Below the pieces are notes generated by a model. That model had not been told where the DNA came from. It did not search any database and saw only the letters and a list, made by a program, of their open reading frames with translations. Position numbers and translations under genes: made by a program. From the NCBI GenBank assembly GCA_934654835.1, contig CAKUGY010000017.1, positions 1-48,433 on the forward strand: a stretch of 48,433 nucleotides of DNA, given 5' to 3'. Every line of letters starts with the position of its first letter. Position 1 is the first letter of the stretch. The DNA comes from an uncultured Collinsella sp. (GTDB taxonomy: Bacteria; Actinomycetota; Coriobacteriia; Coriobacteriales; Coriobacteriaceae). Below are positions 24,315-32,112 of this stretch, one piece after another.

Positions 24315-24941
24315 ATGAACCTCGTATTGCTCGGAGCTCCGGGTGCCGGTAAGGGCACCGTCGCGCAGGAGCTCGTCGCCGAGTTCGGCGTCGCCCACAT
24401 TTCCACGGGCGATCTGCTGCGTGCTGCCGTCAAGGGTGGCACCGAGCTTGGTATTCAGGCTAAGAAGTACATGGACGCTGGCGAGCTCGTTCCCGACCAG
24501 CTCGTGATCGACCTTGTCAAGGAGCGCCTTGCCGCCGATGACGCCCAGCAGGGTTTCATCCTCGATGGCTTCCCGCGCAACACCGCCCAGGCTGTAACGC
24601 TCGATTCCGAGCTCTCCGCCATGGGTCGCGAGATTGATTGCGCCCTTCTGGTCGACGTGGCCTCCGAGGTCATCATCGACCGTCTGTCTTCGCGTCGCAC
24701 CTGCCGCGCCTGCGGTTACACCGGCACTGCTGCCGATGCTACCTGCCCCAAGTGTGGCGGCGAGATGTATCAGCGCGACGACGACAAGCCCGAGACCATC
24801 AAGAACCGTCTCGACGTCTACGAGAAGTCCACGAGCCCGCTCGTCGACTACTATCGTGGCCAGGGTCTGCTTAAGTCGGTCAACGGTGACCAGGCTCGCG
24901 AGACCGTGTACGGGGATGTCAAAGAGGCTCTCGGTCTATGA
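24315..24941 (+). CDS. adk: Adenylate kinase, zinc-LID form
   Basis: 208 residues from ATG 24315, which has GAGGAGG 7 nt upstream; a TTG 6 nt earlier is less likely. It interconverts ATP, AMP and ADP. P-loop GAPGAGKGT, the AMP-site FPRN, and a LID with CRACG and CPKCG forming a four-cysteine zinc site. The stop overlaps map by ATGA. Confidence 0.97.
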   Translation: MNLVLLGAPGAGKGTVAQELVAEFGVAHISTGDLLRAAVKGGTELGIQAKKYMDAGELVPDQLVIDLVKERLAADDAQQGFILDGFPRNTAQAVTLDSELSAMGREIDCALLVDVASEVIIDRLSSRRTCRACGYTGTAADATCPKCGGEMYQRDDDKPETIKNRLDVYEKSTSPLVDYYRGQGLLKSVNGDQARETVYGDVKEALGL

Positions 24942-25726
24942 TCAAGATTAAGTCTGCAACGCAAATCGAGCAGATGAAGAAGGCAGGAGCGCTATCTAAG
25001 ATGGCGCTCCGCCACGTTGGAGCCATGGTTCGCCCCGGTGTTTCGACCTTCGAGCTCGACCAGCTCGCGGAGCAGATTATCCGCATGCATGGCGGCACCC
25101 CGGCCTTTAAGGGCTACGGCGGGTTCCCCGGAACCATTTGCGCATCGATCAACGATGCCGTGGTGCACGGTATTCCCAACCCCGACATGATCCTGCGTGA
25201 TGGCGATATCATCTCCATCGATACGGGTGCCGTTGTCGACGGTTGGGTCGGCGATAACGCCTGGACGTTTTTCGTCGGCACCCCCACGCCCGAGGCCAAG
25301 GCCCTGTGCGAGGTCACGCGCGATTGTCTTAAGGCTGCAATCGAGCAGGCTGTTCCCGGCAACCATATCGGGGACATTGGCTATGCCGTCCAGTCCCTCG
25401 CCGAGTCTCACGGCTATGGCGTGCTTCGCGATTACGTGGGGCACGGCATCGGTCGCGTGATGCACGAGGACCCCAACGTTCCGAACTACGGAAAGAAGGG
25501 GAGGGGCGTTCGTCTTCAGGCCGGTATGGTTATTGCCATCGAGCCGATGGTTACGATGGGTTCCAATCATGTGAGCACGGGCTCCGATGGTTGGATCGTC
25601 ACGACCAACGACCATCTGCCTGCCGCGCACTACGAGAACACCGTCGCCATCACCAACGACGGCCCGGTGATTCTCACCACCGACGCACAAGGCTCGTGGT
25701 GCTCTCTCCAAGGCGGAGAAATGTAA
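24938..25726 (+). CDS. map: Methionine aminopeptidase type I
   Basis: 262 residues. It removes the initiator Met from new proteins. Metal ligands are seen in DTGAVVDGWVGDNAW, GHGIGRVMHEDPNVPNY and IEPMVTMG. Its start overlaps the adk stop, the usual secY-adk-map order. Confidence 0.96.
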   Translation: MIKIKSATQIEQMKKAGALSKMALRHVGAMVRPGVSTFELDQLAEQIIRMHGGTPAFKGYGGFPGTICASINDAVVHGIPNPDMILRDGDIISIDTGAVVDGWVGDNAWTFFVGTPTPEAKALCEVTRDCLKAAIEQAVPGNHIGDIGYAVQSLAESHGYGVLRDYVGHGIGRVMHEDPNVPNYGKKGRGVRLQAGMVIAIEPMVTMGSNHVSTGSDGWIVTTNDHLPAAHYENTVAITNDGPVILTTDAQGSWCSLQGGEM

Positions 25727-25762
25727 CAAGTTCCATTTAGTTGTGGAGCCATTACGAAGATA

Positions 25763-25791
25763 TTACGATACGTGCATGCGTATTGTAGAAT
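25763..25791 (+). promoter_or_regulatory. Possible internal promoter before infA
   Basis: TTACGA (25763-25768), a 17-bp spacer and TAGAAT (25786-25791) in the 104-bp map-infA spacer. It could give infA/rpmJ/rpsM separate expression; weak -35. Confidence 0.35.
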
Positions 25792-25830
25792 ACTCAATCG
25801 CTGTCGTTTTCTAGAGAAAGATGATTGCTT

Positions 25831-26049
25831 GTGAAGAAGGAAGACGCAATTGAGCTCGAGGGTACGGTAAAGGAACCGCTGCCCAACGCCATGTTTAAGG
25901 TTGAGCTCGAGAACGGTCATTCGGTTCTCTGCAACATTTCTGGCAAGATCCGAATGAATTACATCCGTATTCTCCCCGGTGACAGGGTTGTCGTGGAGCT
26001 TTCCCCGTACGACCTGACCCGCGGCCGCATCACCTATCGCTATAAATAG
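25831..26049 (+). CDS. infA: Translation initiation factor IF-1
   Basis: 72 residues from GTG 25831, exactly the family length; an in-frame TTG 6 nt earlier is less likely. OB-fold protein that covers the ribosomal A site during initiation, with FKVELENGHSVLCNISGKIR and NYIRILPGDRV. No strong SD, only an AGAAAG stretch upstream. Confidence 0.96.
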   Translation: MKKEDAIELEGTVKEPLPNAMFKVELENGHSVLCNISGKIRMNYIRILPGDRVVVELSPYDLTRGRITYRYK

Positions 26050-26059
26050 CGGCACGCAT

Positions 26060-26148
26060 ACACACTCCTTTTCCGACTGCAGGCTTAGCTCAACCTACGG
26101 TCGGATTGTGTGTGAAGACCAGCCATAGTTTTAAACGCCTGCGGCTGG
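26060..26148 (+). other. Two tandem hairpins in infA-rpmJ spacer
   Basis: ACACAC plus CCGAC (26060-26077) pair with GTCGG plus GTGTGT (26100-26113). Next, CCAGCC (26119-26124) pairs with GGCTGG (26143-26148). The 148-nt spacer holds no gene. Confidence 0.45.
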
Positions 26149-26197
26149 GCGAGTAGATAGTAGGGAAGTAGTTTGAGCGCTACCGAAAGGAAGAACG

Positions 26198-26311
26198 ATG
26201 AAGGTACGTCCTTCGGTCAAGAAGATGTGCGATAAGTGCAAAATCATTAGGCGCCATGGCAAGGTCCTCGTCATTTGCGAGAACCCCCGTCATAAGCAGC
26301 GTCAGGGTTAA
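26198..26311 (+). CDS. rpmJ: Ribosomal protein L36, zinc form
   Basis: 37 residues, full family length. It reads MKVRPSVKKMCDKCKIIRRH, then GKVLVICENPRHKQRQG. The CxxC, later Cys and His form the zinc site. GAAAGGAAG lies before the ATG. Normal position between infA and rpsM. Confidence 0.97.
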   Translation: MKVRPSVKKMCDKCKIIRRHGKVLVICENPRHKQRQG

Positions 26312-26325
26312 GAGAGGAGACTACG

Positions 26326-26700
26326 TTGGCCCGTATTAATGGTGTCGACCTCCCGCGTGAGAAGCGCGTTGAGATCGGTCTGACCTACATTTACGGCATC
26401 GGCCGCACCACTGCGACGAAGATTTGCGTCGAGTGCAACGTTAACGTGGATACGCGCGTTAAGGACCTCACCGAGGATGAGGTTAACGCCATCCGTGATT
26501 ATATCGACAAGAACCAGATCATGGTTGAGGGCGACCTCCGCCGTGAGCGCAACCAGAACGTCAAGCGCCTTATGGACATCGGCTGCAACCGCGGCCTTCG
26601 TCACCGCAAGGGCCTCCCGGTCCGCGGCCAGCGCACCCACACTAACGCTCGTACCCGCAAGGGCCCGAAGCGTCAGATCGGTGCTAAGAAGAAGAAATAA
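26326..26700 (+). CDS. rpsM: Ribosomal protein S13
   Basis: 124 residues from a TTG start preceded by GAGAGGAG. ARINGVDLPREKRVEIGLTY opens the protein and the basic tail RGQRTHTNARTRKGPKRQ ends it. It contacts tRNA and the large subunit from the small-subunit head. Confidence 0.97.
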   Translation: MARINGVDLPREKRVEIGLTYIYGIGRTTATKICVECNVNVDTRVKDLTEDEVNAIRDYIDKNQIMVEGDLRRERNQNVKRLMDIGCNRGLRHRKGLPVRGQRTHTNARTRKGPKRQIGAKKKK

Positions 26701-26714
26701 GGAGCGCTAGATAG

Positions 26715-27119
26715 ATGGCTACTGCTAAGAAGAACGTTCGCGCTGCCCGTCTGAAGCGCGCGGACCGTAAGAACATTTCCGTGGGCCAGGCTCACATCCG
26801 TTCTACGTTCAACAACACGATCGTTTCGATCACCGATCCCCAGGGCAACGTCATTTCCTGGAAGTCGGCTGGCCAGGTGGGCTTTAAGGGCTCCCGTAAG
26901 TCCACGCCGTTCGCTGCCCAGATGGCTGCCGAGGCTGCTGCCAAGCAGGCCATGGAGCACGGCATGAAGAAGGTTTCCGTCTTCGTCAAGGGCCCCGGCT
27001 CCGGTCGTGAGACCGCCATCCGCTCCCTCCAGGCTGCTGGCCTCGAGGTCTCGAGCATCCAGGACAAGACCCCCATCCCGCACAACGGCTGCCGCCCCAA
27101 GAAGCGTCGCCGCGTGTAA
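26715..27119 (+). CDS. rpsK: Ribosomal protein S11
   Basis: 134 residues. Conserved blocks HIRSTFNNTIVSITDPQGNV and IRSLQAAGLEVSSIQDKTPI, then HNGCRPKKRRRV. It lies on the small-subunit platform. Confidence 0.97.
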   Translation: MATAKKNVRAARLKRADRKNISVGQAHIRSTFNNTIVSITDPQGNVISWKSAGQVGFKGSRKSTPFAAQMAAEAAAKQAMEHGMKKVSVFVKGPGSGRETAIRSLQAAGLEVSSIQDKTPIPHNGCRPKKRRRV

Positions 27120-27138
27120 CTGAAAGGATCGTATCAAT

Positions 27139-27735
27139 ATGGCAATCGACAGGACTCCTGTTCTTAAGCGCTGCCGTCAGCTCGGGATCGATCCCGCTGA
27201 GCTCGGTTACAGCAGCAAGAAGGAATCTATCCGTCAGCCCAAGCGCCGTCGCAAGGAATCTGAGTACGGCATGCAGCTGCGCGAGAAGCAGAAGGTCAAG
27301 TTCATTTATGGCGTTCTGGAGAAGCAGTTCCACGGCTACTTCAACAAGGCCCGTAAGATGAACGGCGTCACCGGTGAGAACCTCATGATCATCCTTGAGT
27401 CTCGCCTCGACAACGTCGTCTTCCGTCTTGGCTTCGCCCGCACCCGCAAAGAGGCTCGTCAGTCCGTCCGTCACGGTCACTTCACCGTGAACGGCAAGCG
27501 CGTGGACATTCCGTCCTACCGCGTCAAGGCCGGCGATGTCGTCGCTGTCGGCGAGAAGTTCCGTGACCTCCTCCCCATCAAGGAGGCTCTGATTTCCTCC
27601 GAGCGCTTTGAGGTCCCTGGCTGGCTCGAGGTCGATATCGAGAAGCTGTCTGGTAACGTGCTCGCTCTGCCGACGCGTGAGCAGATCAGCGGTGATATCA
27701 ACGAGCAGCTCATCGTCGAGCTCTACTCTAAGTAG
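27139..27735 (+). CDS. rpsD: Ribosomal protein S4
   Basis: 198 residues. The S4 RNA-binding domain shows LESRLDNVVFRLGFARTRKE, then RQSVRHGHFTVNGKRVDIPS. The first domain lacks the four-cysteine zinc site, so this is the C-minus form. It is a 16S assembly primary binder and, in other bacteria, regulator of the alpha operon. Confidence 0.97.
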   Translation: MAIDRTPVLKRCRQLGIDPAELGYSSKKESIRQPKRRRKESEYGMQLREKQKVKFIYGVLEKQFHGYFNKARKMNGVTGENLMIILESRLDNVVFRLGFARTRKEARQSVRHGHFTVNGKRVDIPSYRVKAGDVVAVGEKFRDLLPIKEALISSERFEVPGWLEVDIEKLSGNVLALPTREQISGDINEQLIVELYSK

Positions 27736-27767
27736 TCCATCCGGGCTGCTGAGGCTGGAGGTAATAC

Positions 27768-28709
27768 ATGTCAGAATTCATTAGGCCTCAGGTTCAGGTC
27801 GAAGAGATCAACGAGACGTCTGCTCGTGTCTCCGTCGAGCCGCTCGAGCGTGGCTACGGCGATACGCTGGGTAACTCGCTTCGTCGTGTTCTTCTGTCCT
27901 CGCTCGAGGGTGCCGCCGTCGAGGCCATTCAGATCGATGGTGCGCAGCACGAGTTCATGACCATCCCTAACATGGTCGAGGATGTCACCGACATCGTCCT
28001 GAATGTCAAGGGTCTTGTCTTCAGGGCTCTCGGCACGACCGACGAGGCGACCGCCACCATCTCGGTTGACGGCCCCTGCGAGGTCACCGGTGCGGACTTC
28101 TTTATTCCGTCCGAGTTTGAGCTGGTCAACCCCGAGCAGCACATCGCTACGCTCACCGAGGGTGGCCATCTCACCATGAGCATGCGCATCGGCTATGGCC
28201 GCGGCTATGTCTCTGGCGAGGCTAACAAGCGCGACAACGATCCCATCGGTGTGATCCACGTCGACTCGCTGTACTCGCCGGTGTCCCGTTGCGCCAAGCT
28301 CGTTGAGGCTTGCCGTGTCGGCCAGCATACCGACTACGACCGCCTTGTCCTCGAGATCGAGACCAACGGCTCCATCGCCCCGCGCGACGCCGTGGTCCAG
28401 GCTGCCAATATCATCAACCAGCATATGGCCGCCTTTATGAACCTTGCCGAGACCCCCGAGGTCGAGGAGGAGGCTTCGATCTTCGCTCCCGAGGTCACCA
28501 ACGACAACGCCGAGCTGGACAAGCAGATTGAGGATCTGGACCTTTCGGTCCGTTCCTACAACTGCCTTAAGCGTGCCAGCATTCACTCGGTCCGTCAGCT
28601 CGTTGAGTTCTCGGAGAACGATCTGCTCAACATCCGTAACTTCGGTGTTAAGTCGATCGAGGAAGTGAAGGACAAGCTTGAGTCCATGGGCCTGAGCCTG
28701 AAGGCTTAA
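27768..28709 (+). CDS. rpoA: RNA polymerase alpha subunit
   Basis: 313 residues. The N-domain, which dimerises and assembles polymerase, shows RGYGDTLGNSLRRVLLSSLE. The C-domain, which binds UP elements and activators, shows LDLSVRSYNCLKRASIHSV and then LRNFGVKSIEEV-like NIRNFGVKSIEEV. GGAGG precedes the ATG. Confidence 0.98.
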   Translation: MSEFIRPQVQVEEINETSARVSVEPLERGYGDTLGNSLRRVLLSSLEGAAVEAIQIDGAQHEFMTIPNMVEDVTDIVLNVKGLVFRALGTTDEATATISVDGPCEVTGADFFIPSEFELVNPEQHIATLTEGGHLTMSMRIGYGRGYVSGEANKRDNDPIGVIHVDSLYSPVSRCAKLVEACRVGQHTDYDRLVLEIETNGSIAPRDAVVQAANIINQHMAAFMNLAETPEVEEEASIFAPEVTNDNAELDKQIEDLDLSVRSYNCLKRASIHSVRQLVEFSENDLLNIRNFGVKSIEEVKDKLESMGLSLKA

Positions 28710-28739
28710 TGCTTCGCATATTTGAGGAGAAACTAGACC

Positions 28740-29222
28740 ATGCGTCACAACGTTAAGAAGGGCCTGAAGCTCGGCACCGATGCGAGCCACACCAAGGCCA
28801 TGAAGAAGAGCCTTGCTAAGGCCCTCTTCGAGAACGACCGCATCAAGACCACCGAGACCCGCGCTAAGGCGCTGCGTTCGGTCGTCGAGCCGATCATCAC
28901 CTGGGCCAAGAAGGGCGACCTGCACTCTCGTCGTCTTGCCATCGCCAAGCTCGGCGATAAGCAGCTTGTTGCCGAGATCTTCGACAAGGCTGCCCAGGGT
29001 ATGTGGCAGGACCGCAACGGCGGTTATACCCGCATCATGAAGCTCGGTAACCGTAAGGGCGACAACGCTCCTATCGTTATCATGGAGCTCGTCACCGAGC
29101 CTTGCACGCCTAAGGCCAAGAAGGCTGCTCCGGCCCCCAAGAAGGCCGCTGCTCCCAAGAAGGTCGAGGCTGTCGAGGAGACCGCTGCCGAGGAGGCTCC
29201 TGCTGAGGAGACCGCTGAGTAG
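28740..29222 (+). CDS. rplQ: Ribosomal protein L17 with acidic/Ala tail
   Basis: 160 residues. The core (about 1-115) has LGTDASHTKAMKKSLAKALF and RDRNGGYTR-like QDRNGGYTRIMKLGNRKGD. The last ~45 residues are Lys/Ala/Pro then Glu/Ala-rich (KKAAPAPKKAAAPKK), a low-complexity extension seen in some actinobacteria. It is the last gene of the operon. Confidence 0.96.
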   Translation: MRHNVKKGLKLGTDASHTKAMKKSLAKALFENDRIKTTETRAKALRSVVEPIITWAKKGDLHSRRLAIAKLGDKQLVAEIFDKAAQGMWQDRNGGYTRIMKLGNRKGDNAPIVIMELVTEPCTPKAKKAAPAPKKAAAPKKVEAVEETAAEEAPAEETAE

Positions 29223-29248
29223 ACAATCCGTCTGCATAGGCTATATTC

Positions 29249-29279
29249 GAGGGGTACGTTCGCGTACCCCTCTTTTTTT
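29249..29279 (+). terminator. Intrinsic terminator of the ribosomal operon
   Basis: GAGGGGTACG-TTCG-CGTACCCCTC (29249-29272), a perfect 10-bp stem with a UUCG tetraloop, followed by seven Ts. Confidence 0.95.
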
Positions 29280-29314
29280 GTCGCGATACCGTTGATTGTT
29301 TGTTGGGAGCGCCC

Positions 29315-30139
29315 ATGACCGCGCCGTCTGATTTCAATTCGATTCCCGAGCTCGATGCCACGTTGGTGTTTCGTGTGGCCTATGACGGCTCGTCCTATAG
29401 CGGATTTGCCGAGCAGCCGGGACAGACGACGGTTGCGGGCGAGCTTCGTCGTGCTATCGAGACGTTGCTGCGCCGCCCGATCGACTTGACGTGTGCGGGG
29501 CGTACCGATGCTGGCGTGCATGCAGTGGCTCAGTACATCAGCGTACCCGTAACGGACGCTGAGCTTGCTCTGACGCGCCGTAGGTGGCTGCGGGCTATGG
29601 ATGCCCTCCTGCCCAAAGATATCGCCATAAACGAGGTCTACAAGGCTCGTAAGGGCTTTTCTGCCCGCTTTGATGCACGCTCCCGTACGTATACGTATCG
29701 CATCGCCGATCGCGATGCGCGCCCCGTGCTCTCGCGCGGTGCGGTTTGGTGGCATCGCTATCCGCTGGATGTCGACGCTATGGCTGCCGCTTGCCCCGCG
29801 CTCTTGGGTGAGCAGGACTTCAAGAGCTTTTGCAAGGTCGCCTCGGCCGTGGGCAAGCCTACGCACCGTTGCGTGATACGCGCCGAGTTTGGTCACGAAG
29901 TCGCCTTTGGCGAGGATATCCTGACCTTCACGATCGAGGGCAACGCGTTTCTGCATTCGATGGTCCGTACGATCGTCGGCACGCTCGTCGAGATTGGCAT
30001 GCATCGCCGCGATCCCGAGTGGATGCGCGAGGTTATTGACGCCTGTGATCGTACCGCCGCCGGCCCCACGGCGCCCGCATGCGGCCTTACCTTTATGGGC
30101 GTTGACTACGACCCCGCTGAGCTCACTGTGCTCGAGTAG
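29315..30139 (+). CDS. truA: tRNA pseudouridine synthase A
   Basis: 274 residues from ATG 29315 (GGGAG 6-7 nt upstream). It makes pseudouridine at positions 38-40 of tRNA anticodon arms. The catalytic Asp lies in GRTDAGVHA; RFDARSRTYTY and GNAFLHSMVRTIVGTLVE are also family motifs. It lies just past the ribosomal terminator, a common place for truA. Confidence 0.96.
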   Translation: MTAPSDFNSIPELDATLVFRVAYDGSSYSGFAEQPGQTTVAGELRRAIETLLRRPIDLTCAGRTDAGVHAVAQYISVPVTDAELALTRRRWLRAMDALLPKDIAINEVYKARKGFSARFDARSRTYTYRIADRDARPVLSRGAVWWHRYPLDVDAMAAACPALLGEQDFKSFCKVASAVGKPTHRCVIRAEFGHEVAFGEDILTFTIEGNAFLHSMVRTIVGTLVEIGMHRRDPEWMREVIDACDRTAAGPTAPACGLTFMGVDYDPAELTVLE

Positions 30140-30258
30140 GAAAGAGGCGGCCTGGCGACGGTCTGTGCGTACCGCTCCTGTGGGCGGGGCGTGTACAACA
30201 TCTGTTCTTGGCGTGCATCGCGCGGGGCGACTACTTGCTTTAATTGACGGGGTGTACC

Positions 30259-31335
30259 ATGAACGACAGTTTGTTAATGGCTGTCGAGAGGACGGAAAAC
30301 TTGGTTCGACGTGGTTCGCATCCGCGACTTTCGGTGATCCTTGTTGTTGAGGGTTCGCCCAGCTATGCGATGCGCGCCCTCGAGAGCGTCCAAAACCAAG
30401 ACCTCTACGACTTGCAAATTGTCGTCGTTTGCCGCGGCGTGGCGCCGGGTGTGCGCCATTCACTCGAAGTAGCCGCTGGCAGGGACATTCATATTGATTT
30501 GATTGATGTTGAGGACCCGGCGCCCGAGGCTTGCCTGCGTGCCGGTTATGCGGCTTCGCGTGGCTCTCAGATCATTGCGATGAATGCGAATGAATGGTTT
30601 GCGCCACGGTCCCTTTCCCAGATGGTTGACAGCGCCTGCGACGCCTCGGCCGATATCGTGTTTCCCTCGGTTTCGCTCGATCGCTACGATGCTCACCGTG
30701 AGCGGCATTCTCGCGTTCTAGATGCGACGCACGTTTCTGGCGACGAGGACGGGTCGGCTTGTCTGACTGCGTTGGTTTCCTGCGGCTTAATCCGACAGGC
30801 CTCCGGCGTGCTGTATGATCGCGCCTTGTTTGAGGCGTGCTTCGCGCATGGCGATGCGTTTTGCACGGTGTCGTTTGTGGCATCCGCCCTTTCGCAGGCG
30901 AAGTGCGTTTCGGGATGCGGTCGTGCTTGTTTTCATGCGGTGGCACCGTCGATTACGGAGACGTTTGACCCCACAATGTTTGCCAGGCTTTCCGATGGTA
31001 TCGGGGCAATTGATAGGCTTGTCGATTCGCATGCTGCCGCGGACGGCAACGATCAGTTGAGGCTTGCCTGCGAGCGGTATTACTACGCCGGCCTTGTCGC
31101 CTGCATCGAAAATTTGTGTCTGAGCCCCCATGGGGTGTCTTCAATAGAGCGTTCGGCCCGTTTGCATGATATGCTCGAGGCGCAGCGTACCCGTCAGATG
31201 GTTGCGGCGCTTAAGGGCAATCATCGTGGCCTAGGTCTGCTCTATGGTCCGATTTCCACCGCCAAGTCTGCACGGTGTGTAGTGTATACGCATGTGGCAG
31301 CCTTTTTAAATCGGTCGGGCGCCAGGACTGTCTAA
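30259..31335 (+). CDS. GT2-like glycosyltransferase, divergent
   Basis: 358 residues from ATG 30259, with GGGGTG a few nt upstream. RLSVILVVEGSPSYAMRALE followed by SVQNQDLYDLQIVVVCRG is the GT-A opening of family 2 glycosyltransferases. The expected DxD metal motif appears only as MNANEW near 115-120, so catalysis is uncertain. The C-terminal half is Cys-rich and helical. No other cell-envelope sugar genes adjoin it. It may be a capsule/teichoic-type transferase or an inactive relative. Confidence 0.55.
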   Translation: MNDSLLMAVERTENLVRRGSHPRLSVILVVEGSPSYAMRALESVQNQDLYDLQIVVVCRGVAPGVRHSLEVAAGRDIHIDLIDVEDPAPEACLRAGYAASRGSQIIAMNANEWFAPRSLSQMVDSACDASADIVFPSVSLDRYDAHRERHSRVLDATHVSGDEDGSACLTALVSCGLIRQASGVLYDRALFEACFAHGDAFCTVSFVASALSQAKCVSGCGRACFHAVAPSITETFDPTMFARLSDGIGAIDRLVDSHAAADGNDQLRLACERYYYAGLVACIENLCLSPHGVSSIERSARLHDMLEAQRTRQMVAALKGNHRGLGLLYGPISTAKSARCVVYTHVAAFLNRSGARTV

Positions 31336-31344
31336 CAGTGCGTT

Positions 31345-31378
31345 TTTCGAAATAAATTGCATGGAATTGTTTCGAAAT
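31345..31378. promoter_or_regulatory. Paired TTTCGAAAT sites upstream of argR
   Basis: TTTCGAAAT at 31345-31353 and 31370-31378, each with the palindromic core TTTCGAAA, 25 bp apart in an A/T-rich stretch. Possible operator pair for ArgR or another regulator; not a clean ARG box. Confidence 0.35.
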
Positions 31379-31420
31379 GCGTTCTTATTCACTAAAACCC
31401 TCAAATAGCGCTAAACTATT

Positions 31421-31437
31421 CAATCACTAAGTGATTG
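31421..31437. promoter_or_regulatory. 17-bp palindrome before argR
   Basis: CAATCACT-A-AGTGATTG, perfect 8-bp arms, 30 bp before the argR start. A candidate operator near the promoter or within the leader. Confidence 0.45.
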
Positions 31438-31467
31438 TCTCCGCCATCTTTTGGAGTGAGGTTTTGT

Positions 31468-31905
31468 ATGGCTAAAAAACGCAATGGGCGCCAGGATGCC
31501 ATCAGAGATATTGTCCGCAATAAGGATGTACGCACGCAGCGAGTTTTGGTAGACGAGCTTCGCGCCATGGGCTTCGACTGCACGCAGGCGACCGTTTCGC
31601 GCGATATCGCGGACATGGGACTGCGTAAGCTTCCCGAGGGCATCTATGTCCTTGCCGAGGATCTGCATCTGCAGCGTATGGTTTCCGAGCTGGTTACCGG
31701 CGTGCTGCGCACCGATAATCTTGTCATGATCAAGGCTCAGCCTGGTACGGCCTCTGGTATTGCCGCGGCTGTCGATGCTGCGGAGCTGCCCGATGTGCTT
31801 GGCTCGCTTGCCGGCAACGATACGATTTTGGTCATTGCTCAGACAGCCGAGGACGGCGAGCGTCTTGAGGCCCTGATCAATAAGTTGAGTAACTCCCGTA
31901 AGTAG
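31468..31905 (+). CDS. argR: Arginine repressor ArgR/AhrC
   Basis: 145 residues from ATG 31468 (GGAGTGAGG upstream). N-terminal winged helix RVLVDELRAMGFDCTQATVS with the signature TQATVSRDI; C-terminal hexamerisation and arginine-binding domain with KAQPGTASGIAAAVD. It represses arginine synthesis and may activate catabolism. No arginine genes adjoin it here. Likely autoregulated through the palindromes upstream (inference). Confidence 0.94.
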   Translation: MAKKRNGRQDAIRDIVRNKDVRTQRVLVDELRAMGFDCTQATVSRDIADMGLRKLPEGIYVLAEDLHLQRMVSELVTGVLRTDNLVMIKAQPGTASGIAAAVDAAELPDVLGSLAGNDTILVIAQTAEDGERLEALINKLSNSRK

Positions 31906-31954
31906 GGGAGTGGCGGCGTCGCTGCTGCGCCGATTATTGCCATAGCTAATTGCC

Positions 31955-31985
31955 AAGGGCGTTGACGAGGGTCAGCGCCCTTTTT
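31955..31985 (+). terminator. Intrinsic terminator after argR
   Basis: AAGGGCGTTGAC (31955-31966) and GTCAGCGCCCTT (31971-31982) pair with one G-U, 4-nt loop, ending in a T-run to 31985. Confidence 0.85.
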
Positions 31986-32049
31986 GCATGGCAGCACCTG
32001 TTGCCTTTACGGACCTGTATTCGGGAGCCGTTGCGGCGTCTACCGAAAT

Positions 32050-32087
32050 AAAAAAGCGCCCGAGCAGCGTGTGTGCTTCTCGGGCGC
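32050..32087 (-). terminator. Intrinsic terminator of the PBP gene
   Basis: Read leftward, GCGCCCGAG-A-AGC pairs with GCT-G-CTCGGGCGC and is followed by six Ts (32055-32050). Confidence 0.88.
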
Positions 32088-32112
32088 CATGGGGCCAGGT
32101 GTCGTTTTGCGC

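Noticed and set aside
27771..29237. 488-codon open frame antisense to rpoA and rplQ
   Set aside because: Same shadow effect; spans two certain genes and has no family features.
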